Assembly: GCA_024638845.1 (NCBI GenBank)
Contig: JAHEJN010000011.1
Span: 7,237-52,398 of the forward strand
DNA from: Acidimicrobiales bacterium
Lineage (GTDB): Bacteria; Actinomycetota; Acidimicrobiia; Acidimicrobiales; JAHEJN01
DNA: 45,162 nt
Reading direction: 5' to 3'
Made by a program: the position numbers and the translations under genes. Under the pieces are notes generated by a model. That model saw only the letters and a program-made list of their open reading frames with translations, was not told the origin of the DNA and searched no databases. Below, in pieces: positions 7,716 through 14,533 of this stretch (positions within the stretch are counted from its first letter, which is position 1; each line of letters starts with the position of its first letter).

Positions 7716-8491
7716 CCCTCGGTGCCGTCGCGCAGGGGCCAGGGGTTGGCCAGGCACGACTCGACCGACTTGGTCTGCTGCATCATCACCGGCGCCGGCA
7801 GCCCTGGACCCGGGCAGCCGATGTGATCGTGGCGCAGCGCGTGGCCGATCTCGTGATTGACGAGATACACGCGGTAGAGATCGACCGACAGGAAGTCTTC
7901 GGCGCCCGCCCGCCAGCGGTCCACGTTGAGCACCGTTCGCTGCTGCTCGATGGTGCAGCTGAAGATGCCGTTGGTCTGGAAGGGCCGACACAACTGATCG
8001 GTGGTCGACGGCGACGAGAGGATGACCCGGGTGTCGGGGTCGGCGTCGACTCGTTGCCACGTGACCTCCCCCGTGCCGATCCATGAACGATCGTCGAAGA
8101 GAATGCGTTGAACCTCGGCTGCGAAGCACTGGCCGTCGACGGCCAGCCCGTCCTCGATCTCGATGGTGAAGGTCCGCACCGGACCGGTGCCGGCCGTGGC
8201 CTCGTCGCTCGGAACCACCGACACTGTGCCCTGGGCTGCGTCGGCGTCGCCGGTGTCACACGACGTTGCGCCGAGCGGCGCGGGAGTGGGAGTCGGGGTC
8301 GGGGCCGGCGTCGGGACGACCGTGGGGGCAACGACTTCGGTTGCCTCCGATGTCGGCGTGGCGACCGGTGACGAGGCGTCGACTGCGGCCATCGACTGAA
8401 GCTGTGGGTCGCCCGCCCGTCCCGACCACCACCCGAGCGCCACGACCAGGAGACCCAAGGAGACGATGGAGGCAAGAACGGGACGGAGCAC
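7712..8491 (-). CDS. DUF3152 metalloprotease-like membrane-anchored protein
   Basis: This 259-residue protein has an N-terminal signal or anchor helix (about residues 5-22), a Pro/Thr/Val-rich linker (about 40-75) and a C-terminal DUF3152 domain. The domain contains NHEIGHALRHDHIGC, which fits the zinc motif HExxHxxxxxH, and a downstream Met-containing PVMMQQ that may form a Met-turn, as in metzincin proteases. Several cysteines in the domain may form disulfides outside the cell. The GTG start follows a TAGGCT element by 6 bases; that element overlaps the TAG stop of yraN. Catalytic activity is inferred from the motif; no substrate is known. Confidence 0.85.
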   Translation of the reverse strand: MLRPVLASIVSLGLLVVALGWWSGRAGDPQLQSMAAVDASSPVATPTSEATEVVAPTVVPTPAPTPTPTPAPLGATSCDTGDADAAQGTVSVVPSDEATAGTGPVRTFTIEIEDGLAVDGQCFAAEVQRILFDDRSWIGTGEVTWQRVDADPDTRVILSSPSTTDQLCRPFQTNGIFSCTIEQQRTVLNVDRWRAGAEDFLSVDLYRVYLVNHEIGHALRHDHIGCPGPGLPAPVMMQQTKSVESCLANPWPLRDGTEG

Positions 8492-8497
8492 CGGAGC

Positions 8498-8503
8498 AGC
8501 CTA
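8498..8503 (-). promoter_or_regulatory. -10 element (TAGGCT) for the DUF3152 gene
   Basis: TAGGCT lies 6 bases before the GTG of the DUF3152 gene. Its first three bases are the TAG stop codon of yraN. Confidence 0.45.
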
Positions 8504-8845
8504 GAAGCCGCCCTCGACCACTTCGACCGCGCCGGCGGTCACGCCGACGACATCGAACCGCACACGACGCCCTCCGCCGGGATGCGCGGCCATCCACGAG
8601 GCCGCCAGCTGACGGACCTTTCGGGCCTTGGCCGGCCGCACGGCTTCGAGACCCGTGCCGAATCGGGCCGACGCCCGAGTCTTCACCTCGCAGAACACGA
8701 GCTCGCCGGGGCGGGCCACGATGAGATCGATCTCGCCGTTGCGGCACCGCCAGTTGCGGTCGACCACGGCGTACCCGTTCTGCTCGTACCACGTGGCCGC
8801 CAGTTGCTCACCTCTGGCACCGAGCTCGATCCGCGTGTGCGACAC
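8501..8845 (-). CDS. yraN: YraN/UPF0102 family nuclease-fold protein
   Basis: This 114-residue protein has the YraN pattern LGARGEQLAATWYEQNGYAVVDRNWR, then GEIDLIV and ELVFCEVKTR. The last two form a PD-(D/E)xK-like nuclease core; D, E and K are all present. The family resembles Holliday junction resolvases, but its cellular role is unsettled. It sits in the usual actinobacterial neighbourhood between rplS and yifB/dprA. The GTG start is supported by a TAGGTT element 6 bases upstream (8852-8857), separate from rplS, whose transcript probably ends at the 8884-8906 hairpin. lepB and rnhB, often found between rplS and yraN, are absent here. Confidence 0.92.
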   Translation of the reverse strand: MSHTRIELGARGEQLAATWYEQNGYAVVDRNWRCRNGEIDLIVARPGELVFCEVKTRASARFGTGLEAVRPAKARKVRQLAASWMAAHPGGGRRVRFDVVGVTAGAVEVVEGGF

Positions 8846-8851
8846 GAACGG

Positions 8852-8857
8852 AACCTA
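8852..8857 (-). promoter_or_regulatory. -10 element (TAGGTT) for yraN
   Basis: TAGGTT on the minus strand lies 6 bases before the yraN GTG. It is identical to the element before xerC. Confidence 0.5.
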
Positions 8858-8883
8858 CGACGCGGGTGAGACACTGCGACCAC

Positions 8884-8906
8884 GGCGCCGAATCGAAGTC
8901 GGCGCC
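8884..8906 (-). terminator. Terminator hairpin after rplS
   Basis: A perfect 8-base stem (GGCGCCGA/TCGGCGCC) with a 7-base loop lies 6 bases after the rplS stop. It lacks a U tract, as many actinobacterial terminators do. Confidence 0.55.
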
Positions 8907-8912
8907 AGACGC

Positions 8913-9260
8913 TCAGGCGTCGCGCTTCTCCCTGACCTTGGCGGCCTTGCCGATGCGGTCACGCAGGTAGTAGAGCTTCGCCCGGCGCACGTCGCCACGG
9001 GTGACACGCTCGAGCTTGGCGATGATCGGCGAGTGCAGCGGGAAGGTGCGCTCGACGCCCACGCCGAAGCTGAGCTTGCGCACCTTGAACGTCTCGCGGA
9101 TGCCCGAGCCCTGTCGGGCGATCACGACCCCCTCGAACACCTGGACGCGCTCACGGTTGCCCTCGACGACCCGGACATGGACACGGACGGTGTCGCCCGG
9201 ATCGAAGTCGGGAATGTCGTCGCGAAGCGATGCCTGGTCGATGAGATCGGTTGACTGCAT
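8913..9260 (-). CDS. rplS: 50S ribosomal protein L19
   Basis: This 115-residue protein of the large ribosomal subunit sits at the subunit interface. Recognisable segments are [59 protein letters not shown] and [28 protein letters not shown]; the length is normal. The ATG has a GGAG site 10 bases upstream. It is the last gene of the rpsP-khpA-rimM-trmD-rplS series and is separated from trmD by 80 bases. That gap contains a small hairpin, so it may be partly transcribed on its own. Confidence 0.97.
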   Translation of the reverse strand: MQSTDLIDQASLRDDIPDFDPGDTVRVHVRVVEGNRERVQVFEGVVIARQGSGIRETFKVRKLSFGVGVERTFPLHSPIIAKLERVTRGDVRRAKLYYLRDRIGKAAKVREKRDA

Positions 9261-9280
9261 GAGGTGCTCCGGAGATCACG

Positions 9281-9300
9281 AAAACGGCGAGGATGGCCGT
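9281..9300 (-). terminator. Weak terminator-like hairpin between trmD and rplS
   Basis: A 5-base stem (ACGGC/GCCGT) with a 7-base loop at 9284-9300 is followed on the minus strand by four T bases. It could attenuate transcription into rplS. The stem is short, so this is tentative. Confidence 0.3.
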
Positions 9301-9340
9301 CTTGAGGCTGGACCAGCTTAGACGGGCGACAACCAGATCC

Positions 9341-10078
9341 CTACAGCTGGTCGCGCTCGTCGAGCGCGAACTCCGCGAGCAGCGTGCGGTCGGCATCGGA
9401 CAGACCACCGCGGGCCTCGATCAGGTCGGGCCGGGCCGCGATCGTTCGGGCCAGCGCTTGCGCCCGACGCCAGCGTTCGACCCGGCCGTGATCGCCCGAG
9501 CGCAACACGTCGGGCACATCGAGCCCGCGGTACCGCGCCGGCCGCGTGTACTGCGGATACTCGAGCAGACCGTCGGCGAACGACTCGTCGGCCGCGGAGG
9601 CGTCGTTGCCCATCACGCCGGGCACCAGGCGCCCCACCGCTTCGATCACCACGAGGGCCGCCACCTCACCACCACCCAATACGTAGTCGCCGATCGACAC
9701 CTCGTCGTCGACGAGCGTGTCGCGCACGCGTTGGTCGATGCCCTCGTAGCGACCACAGAGGAGCGAGAAGCCGGAACCGGCGGCGAGCTCGCGGGCCATG
9801 CCCTGGTCGAAGGGGCGGCCACCCGGACCGAGCAGGAGCAGCGGTCGCGGCGGATCTGCCGCCTCGACGGCGCGGAAGATCGGATCGGGCGTCATGACCA
9901 TGCCCGCCCCGCCGCCGAACGGCGCATCGTCGACCGCGTGGTGGCGGTCGTCGGTGTGGTCGCGGAGATCGTGGGCCCGCACGTCGAGGAGCCCCTGCTC
10001 CTGGGCTCGGCCGAGCAAGCTCTCGGCCGCGAAGCCGTCGATCAGACCGGGGAAGATCGTGAACACATCGATGCGCAC
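9341..10078 (-). CDS. trmD: tRNA (guanine-N1)-methyltransferase TrmD
   Basis: This 245-residue SPOUT methyltransferase makes m1G37 next to the anticodon of certain tRNAs, preventing frameshifts. The start MRIDVFTIFPGLIDGF, the knot motifs LLGPGGRPFDQ, LLCGRYEGIDQRV and SIGDYVLGGGEVAALVVIEAV, and the C-terminal domain are all typical. The GTG at 10076-10078 was chosen because it gives the family's normal N-terminus and lies 7 bases after the rimM stop; a longer frame reaching back into rimM is not supported. It is part of the rpsP-khpA-rimM-trmD operon. Confidence 0.96.
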   Translation of the reverse strand: MRIDVFTIFPGLIDGFAAESLLGRAQEQGLLDVRAHDLRDHTDDRHHAVDDAPFGGGAGMVMTPDPIFRAVEAADPPRPLLLLGPGGRPFDQGMARELAAGSGFSLLCGRYEGIDQRVRDTLVDDEVSIGDYVLGGGEVAALVVIEAVGRLVPGVMGNDASAADESFADGLLEYPQYTRPARYRGLDVPDVLRSGDHGRVERWRRAQALARTIAARPDLIEARGGLSDADRTLLAEFALDERDQL

Positions 10079-10085
10079 GACCCAC

Positions 10086-10598
10086 CTACTCGTCGCTGCG
10101 TTCCGACAGGGCGGCATCCAGGTCGAACAGCCCCCGCGGGGCATCGACGGTGAGCACGCCGCCGGCCGGACCGTCGGTCACGAAGTGGAGGGGAACCAGG
10201 GTGTCGTCGTCGAGCACGAGCAGATCACTGGCCGGATTTGCCTCGACCTGCACGACCGTGCCCCGGGTGATGCCCTCGGCGTCGACGACGGTGCAGCCGA
10301 TCAGGTCGTGGACCCAGAGCGTCTCGTGGTCGTCATCGTCGATGGGCTCGGCGTAGAGCAGACGGGCCCGGAGCGCCTCGGCCTCGTTGCGCGTGGTGAT
10401 TCCCTCGAAGGCCACCAGTTGCTTCCCCTGGTGCGGACGCGACGACACCACCACCAGGTCGCCGTGATCGGTGCGCAACACCGCACCGGGAGCGTGACGC
10501 TCGGGCCGGTCGGAGATGAACGTGACGACCACCTCACCACGGATGCCGTGGGCCTTGCCGATCCGGCCGACCTCGAGCTGATGAGACTGATCGGCCAT
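10086..10598 (-). CDS. rimM: Ribosome maturation factor RimM
   Basis: This 170-residue 16S rRNA processing factor binds S19 and helps mature the 30S head. The N-terminal domain begins LEVGRIGKAHGIRGEVVVTFISDRPE, and the C-terminal PRC-barrel contains DLIGCTVVDAEG, GTVVQVEANPASDLLVL and LVPLHFV. Length is normal. It lies 6 bases after the khpA stop and just ahead of trmD, the standard order. Confidence 0.95.
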   Translation of the reverse strand: MADQSHQLEVGRIGKAHGIRGEVVVTFISDRPERHAPGAVLRTDHGDLVVVSSRPHQGKQLVAFEGITTRNEAEALRARLLYAEPIDDDDHETLWVHDLIGCTVVDAEGITRGTVVQVEANPASDLLVLDDDTLVPLHFVTDGPAGGVLTVDAPRGLFDLDAALSERSDE

Positions 10599-10604
10599 GG
10601 GGCC

Positions 10605-10859
10605 TCAGTCGGCGAAATCGACCTCGGTACGAAGATCGTCGGCGGCCGCCGCCGCCGAGACCACCGTGCGAATGGCGTTGGCCACCCGACCACGCTTGCC
10701 GATGACGCGACCCATGTCGCCGTCGCCGACGTGGACCTCGAGGCTCAACGTGCCGTTCTTCTCTTCGGACTCGATGCGGACGGCGTCGGGGTCACTGACC
10801 ACCGACTTCACCAGGAACGCCAGCACATCGCCGGCACGGGAACCCGCTTCGTCGCTCAT
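10605..10859 (-). CDS. khpA: KH-domain RNA-binding protein KhpA
   Basis: This 84-residue single-KH-domain protein has the GxxG loop in [18 protein letters not shown]. KhpA proteins bind RNA and, with KhpB, affect cell envelope growth in Gram-positive bacteria; the role in this organism is inferred. The ATG at 10857-10859 overlaps the rpsP stop as ATGA, so translation is coupled. A longer open frame exists upstream but reads across rpsP in the wrong frame and is not used. Confidence 0.93.
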   Translation of the reverse strand: MSDEAGSRAGDVLAFLVKSVVSDPDAVRIESEEKNGTLSLEVHVGDGDMGRVIGKRGRVANAIRTVVSAAAAADDLRTEVDFAD

Positions 10860-11512
10860 ACTTCCTCGCTCGCAGCTTCGGCGGATGTGTCTTCGGCCGT
10901 GTCGTTCTGCAATGACGGGGGCAGCGAGAAACCGGCGGCCTCGGCCGCCTCGGCGGTGGTGAACCACACCTCGGCCTTGGTGCGCCCGTAGAACGGCGAC
11001 GTGGGCGGGTGATACAACATCGAACCCGCATTGCCCTTGATCGTGTACTCGTCGCTCGGCGCCGAGCCGTCTTCGAGCGGCCGCGCCGACTCCTCACCGA
11101 AAGGCGACACGTCGTCGGGATTGGCCACGCCGTCGCCGTCGCTGTCGACCGTAGGATCTGCGAGCACCGGAACCGGCTCCTGCTCGGTCGGTGCCTCGGC
11201 CGGCTTCTCGGTGACGGTTGCCGAACCGGCAACGGTGACCGCCGGGGGCGGGGCCTCACCGGTGAAATCGGTCCAGGCGCCGGAGATCTTCAGCAGCTTG
11301 GCGACCCGCTCGGTGGGCTGGGCGCCGTGGCGGAGCCAGTGGAGGGCCCGCTCGTTGTCGATCTTGATGGCCGATGGCTCGGGCCGGGGATCGTAGGTGC
11401 CGACGATCTCGATGAATCGACCATCGCGGGGCGAACGGGAGTCGGCCGCGACGACGCGGTACGTCGGCTGCTTCTTCTTACCCATCCGCATGAGGCGGAG
11501 CTTCACTGCCAC
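10856..11512 (-). CDS. rpsP: 30S ribosomal protein S16 with long C-terminal extension
   Basis: Residues 1-80 are a normal S16 ([42 protein letters not shown]). Most bacterial S16 proteins end near 80-120 residues, but this one is 218. The tail has a Pro/Ala/Glu linker (about 85-118), a DSDGDG segment at 123-128 that resembles a calcium-binding thrombospondin-3 type repeat, and a compact segment at 156-195 ([31 protein letters not shown]). This last resembles, from memory, a small domain appended to ribosomal and other proteins in Acidimicrobiia (the 'sunset' domain). An acidic end ([14 protein letters not shown]) follows. The gene is coupled to khpA. The role of the tail is unknown. Confidence 0.95.
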   Translation of the reverse strand: MAVKLRLMRMGKKKQPTYRVVAADSRSPRDGRFIEIVGTYDPRPEPSAIKIDNERALHWLRHGAQPTERVAKLLKISGAWTDFTGEAPPPAVTVAGSATVTEKPAEAPTEQEPVPVLADPTVDSDGDGVANPDDVSPFGEESARPLEDGSAPSDEYTIKGNAGSMLYHPPTSPFYGRTKAEVWFTTAEAAEAAGFSLPPSLQNDTAEDTSAEAASEEV

Positions 11513-11614
11513 TTCGGGGTTCCTTCTTCTGGATTACGACCTGCATGCTGCACCGGGCAGCGAGCGCCAAGCCGGCGCAGGCGGACCGAACCAGTCTGCC
11601 GAGTTTTCGGGTCA

Positions 11615-11634
11615 GTACCACCCTCGGGTGGCAC
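11615..11634 (-). terminator. Hairpin between ffh and rpsP
   Basis: An 8-base stem (one G-T pair) with loop CGAG lies 17 bases after the ffh stop and about 100 bases before rpsP. It lacks a U run. It may terminate ffh transcription or form part of an rpsP leader. Confidence 0.4.
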
Positions 11635-11651
11635 GGACCAGCGCCGAGCGC

Positions 11652-13118
11652 CTAGCGGTCGAAGTCGGCGAGGTCGTCGAGGCCGAGCTCGGAGAGATCG
11701 AGACCGCCACCGTCACCGAGACCGGGCAACGAGAGCCCGCCACCCGCTTTGGCCGCCCGGGCCTTCGACGCGGTGACGCGGCCGCCGCTCTTGCCCTTCT
11801 TCCCCTTCTTGGTCTTCTTCTTCACGCGCTTGGTGCCCATGCCGCCGAAGCGCTTCATCATCTTCTGCATCTCACGGAACTGCTTGATCAGCTGGCTGAC
11901 CTCGTTGGGCAGCGTGCCCGACCCGTTGGCGATGCGCGCTCGGCGGCTGCCGTCGATGATCACGGGATCGATCCGCTCGGCCGGCGTCATCGACTTGATG
12001 ATGGCCTCGACCCTGGCGATCTGACCGTCGTCGATCTCGGTGTCCTTCACCTCTTTGGGGATGCCGGGCATCAGGCCGATCACGTTGCCCAGCGGGCCCA
12101 TCTTCTTCAGCGCCTGCATCTGCTCGAGGAAGTCCTCGAGGGTGAAGGTGCCTTCGAGGATCTTGGCGGCTGCCGCTTCGGCTTCCTGTTCGTCGTAGAC
12201 CTCCTCGGCCTTCTCGATCAGGCTCAGCATGTCGCCCATGCCCAGGATGCGCCCGGCCAGACGATCGGGGTGGAACTGCTCGAAGTCCTCCAGCTTCTCA
12301 CCGGTGGACGCGAACGCGATCGGGCGCCCCACGACCTGCTTCACCGAGAGGGCGGCACCCCCGCGGGCATCGCCGTCGAGCTTGGTGAGGATCACTCCGT
12401 CGAGCTCGAGAGTGTTGTGGAACGCCTCGGCGGTCTGCACGGCATCTTGACCGGTCATCGCGTCGATGACCAGGAAGGTGTAGTGCGGCAGGATCGTGTC
12501 GGAGATGTCGCGAATCTGCTCCATCAGGTCGGCGTCGATGGCGAGACGGCCGGCGGTGTCGACGATGACCACATCTCGACCGGTGCGCTCGGCCTCCTCG
12601 ATACCGGCCTTGGCCACCGCCACCGGGTCGCTCGGCTCGCTGAACACGGGGACGTCGATCTGGCGGCCCAGGGTGCGCAGCTGCTCGACCGCCGCCGGTC
12701 GTTGGAGGTCGGCGCCGACCATCAGGGGGTTGCGGCCCTGGCTCTTGAACCAGCGGCCGAGCTTGCCGACCGCGGTGGTCTTGCCTGCCCCCTGGAGGCC
12801 GGCCATGAGGATGATGGTGGGCGGCGAGCTCGCGTACTCGAGCTGCATGGTCTCGCCGCCGAGGATGGCGGTGAGCTCCTCGTTGACGAACTTCACCACC
12901 TGCTGCGCCGGATTCAGGGCCTGGTGGAGCTCGGCGCCGACGCAGCGGGCGCGAACCGCCGCTTGGAAGTCCTTGACGACGGCGAAGTTGACGTCGGCTT
13001 CGAGCAGGGCGAGCCGTATCTCGCGCAGGACCTCGTCGACGTCGTCCTGCTGGAGCTTTCCCTTGCCCCGGAGCTTCTTGAAGATGCCGTCGAATCGATC
13101 GGAAAGAGTGTCGAACAT
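11652..13118 (-). CDS. ffh: Signal recognition particle protein Ffh (SRP54)
   Basis: This 488-residue GTPase binds signal peptides of nascent membrane proteins and 4.5S RNA, and docks with FtsY. The N domain (1-90) is followed by the G domain with AGLQGAGKTTAVGKLG, DLQRPAAVEQL, DTAGRLAID and TKLDGDARGG. The Met-rich M domain contains LEQMQALKKMGPLGNVIGLMPG and QFREMQKMMKRFGGMG. The C-terminus is Lys/Gly-rich with a short hydrophobic end. The ATG has a TAGCCT element 10 bases upstream (13129-13134), suggesting its own promoter. The gene lies downstream of ftsY, with a small membrane protein gene between them. Confidence 0.97.
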   Translation of the reverse strand: MFDTLSDRFDGIFKKLRGKGKLQQDDVDEVLREIRLALLEADVNFAVVKDFQAAVRARCVGAELHQALNPAQQVVKFVNEELTAILGGETMQLEYASSPPTIILMAGLQGAGKTTAVGKLGRWFKSQGRNPLMVGADLQRPAAVEQLRTLGRQIDVPVFSEPSDPVAVAKAGIEEAERTGRDVVIVDTAGRLAIDADLMEQIRDISDTILPHYTFLVIDAMTGQDAVQTAEAFHNTLELDGVILTKLDGDARGGAALSVKQVVGRPIAFASTGEKLEDFEQFHPDRLAGRILGMGDMLSLIEKAEEVYDEQEAEAAAAKILEGTFTLEDFLEQMQALKKMGPLGNVIGLMPGIPKEVKDTEIDDGQIARVEAIIKSMTPAERIDPVIIDGSRRARIANGSGTLPNEVSQLIKQFREMQKMMKRFGGMGTKRVKKKTKKGKKGKSGGRVTASKARAAKAGGGLSLPGLGDGGGLDLSELGLDDLADFDR

Positions 13119-13128
13119 GGTGTGATTG

Positions 13129-13134
13129 AGGCTA
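13129..13134 (-). promoter_or_regulatory. -10 element (TAGCCT) for ffh
   Basis: TAGCCT lies 10 bases before the ffh ATG, which would give a very short or absent leader. Confidence 0.35.
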
Positions 13135-13163
13135 GCGGCGTGAGCTGGGCTCGCCCGACGCGG

Positions 13164-13397
13164 TCAGCCCTCGCCGGCGGCGATGGCGTCGAGCGCTTCG
13201 TACTCCTCCTTGGCCGCGACCGCGCTCCGGTAGAGCAGGTAACCCACCGCCACTCCGGCTGCCGCGCCGGCGACGGCCTTGACGCCCCTCACCCGCTGCT
13301 TGCGCAGATCAGCGATGGTGACCACCTTGAGCGGCGCGAAGTCGAGCCAGTCCTCGTCGGTGAGTCGGGTGGGAAGGTTGCGCAGAATGGTGGCCAT
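13164..13397 (-). CDS. Small membrane protein between ftsY and ffh (77 aa)
   Basis: The frame starts with ATG at 13395-13397, 14 bases after the ftsY stop. It encodes MATILRNLPTRLTDEDWLDF, a basic stretch (LRKQRVRGVK), a small-residue-rich hydrophobic helix (AVAGAAAGVAVGYLLY) and an acidic end. The basic-before-helix pattern suggests one membrane span. Close spacing implies co-transcription with ftsY, so a link to protein targeting is possible but unproven. I do not recognise the family; the coding call rests on position, composition and correct-looking third-position GC. Confidence 0.6.
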   Translation of the reverse strand: MATILRNLPTRLTDEDWLDFAPLKVVTIADLRKQRVRGVKAVAGAAAGVAVGYLLYRSAVAAKEEYEALDAIAAGEG

Positions 13398-13411
13398 CGG
13401 GTTCGAGTCTC

Positions 13412-14485
13412 TCAGACCGAGTCGAACAACGCATCGACGAACATGTCGGGATCGAACTCGATGAGGTCGGCTGCGCCTTCGCCGAGTCCGACGAGCTTGA
13501 TCGGAATGCCGAGCTCGGTCTGGATGGCCATGACGATGCCGCCCTTGGCCGACCCGTCGAGCTTGGTGAGCACCACACCCGTGACATCGACGGCCTCGGT
13601 GAACGTGCGGGCCTGGGCCAGCCCGTTCTGGCCGGTGGTTGCGTCGATCACCAACAGCACCTCGGTGACCGATCCGCCCTGCTCCTCGGCGCCGCGATCG
13701 GCGACCCGGCGGACCTTGCGCAGCTCCTCCATGAGATTCGCCTTGTTGTGCAGACGTCCGGCCGTATCGGCCAACACGAGATCGGCGCCTCTCGCCCCGG
13801 CGCTGGCGATGCCGTCGAAGATCACCGAGCTGGGATCGGCCCCCTCGGCGCCGCGGACGATTCCGGCCCCGGCGCGATCGGCCCACATCTCGAGCTGCTC
13901 ACCGGCGGCGGCGCGGAAGGTGTCGCCGGCCGCCATCACCACGTTCTTCCCCGCCGCCACCTCGCGGCTGCCGAGTTTGCCGATGGTGGTCGTCTTGCCG
14001 ACGCCGTTCACCCCGACGAACAGCCACACCGCGGGCGCCGCTTCGTTGTGAAGTGCGATGTCGTGACCGCCCAGCTCCTGCTTGAGCCGGATCTTCAGCA
14101 TCTCGATCGCGGCCGCAGGATCGGTGACACCGTCGGCCTTGGCCTGGGCTCGCACGTCCTCCACCACTCGGGTCGCGGTCGCCACGCCGACATCGGCGAG
14201 GATCAGCGCCTCCTCGAGCTCGTCCCATGTCTGGGTGTCGATGGTTCTCGACAGCACCGAGCCGAGGTAGCCACCGAGACTCGAGCGGGCCTTGCCGAGC
14301 CGCTCCCGGAACGTCGCCGGCTTGGGTGGTGCCTCGACGACGACCGGCGGTGTCGCAGGCTCGAGTTCGACTTCCGGTGTCGGCCGCGGTGGTGCCTCGA
14401 CCGAGCGCCGCCCACGGACGACGAAACCGATGCCGACGACGACCAACAGGGCGAGGGCGATGAGGATGACGATCAGTAGTTCCAT
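13412..14485 (-). CDS. ftsY: Signal recognition particle receptor FtsY
   Basis: This 357-residue SRP receptor GTPase accepts ribosome-SRP complexes at the membrane. An N-terminal membrane helix (about 3-23, LLIVILIALALLVVVGIGFVV) replaces the long acidic A domain of E. coli, as usual in actinobacteria. A Pro-rich linker, the N domain (SSLGGYLGSVLSRTIDTQTWDELEEALI) and the G domain follow, with GVNGVGKTTTIGKLG, DTFRAAAGEQL, DTAGRLH and TKLDGSAKGG. The stop lies 14 bases before the next small gene. In many actinobacteria smc lies directly upstream; here about 11 kb of other genes intervene. Confidence 0.97.
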   Translation of the reverse strand: MELLIVILIALALLVVVGIGFVVRGRRSVEAPPRPTPEVELEPATPPVVVEAPPKPATFRERLGKARSSLGGYLGSVLSRTIDTQTWDELEEALILADVGVATATRVVEDVRAQAKADGVTDPAAAIEMLKIRLKQELGGHDIALHNEAAPAVWLFVGVNGVGKTTTIGKLGSREVAAGKNVVMAAGDTFRAAAGEQLEMWADRAGAGIVRGAEGADPSSVIFDGIASAGARGADLVLADTAGRLHNKANLMEELRKVRRVADRGAEEQGGSVTEVLLVIDATTGQNGLAQARTFTEAVDVTGVVLTKLDGSAKGGIVMAIQTELGIPIKLVGLGEGAADLIEFDPDMFVDALFDSV

Positions 14486-14494
14486 GTCCCCCGC

Positions 14495-14500
14495 AGGCTA
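14495..14500 (-). promoter_or_regulatory. -10 element (TAGCCT) for ftsY
   Basis: TAGCCT lies 9 bases before the ftsY ATG, right after the terminator-like hairpin at 14501-14518. This supports separate transcription of ftsY from the protease gene upstream. Confidence 0.4.
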
Positions 14501-14518
14501 ACGGCGGCCGCCCGCCGT
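14501..14518 (-). terminator. Terminator-like hairpin between htrA-like gene and ftsY
   Basis: A 7-base stem (ACGGCGG/CCGCCGT) with a 4-base loop lies 15 bases after the protease stop, followed by TT. It separates the accessory block from ftsY. Confidence 0.4.
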
Positions 14519-14533
14519 CCTCACGCCCCGTTC

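Noticed and set aside
11397-14051. 884-codon plus-strand open frame antisense to ffh and ftsY
   Set aside because: It is a GC-driven antisense frame; ffh, the small protein and ftsY are firmly identified on the other strand.
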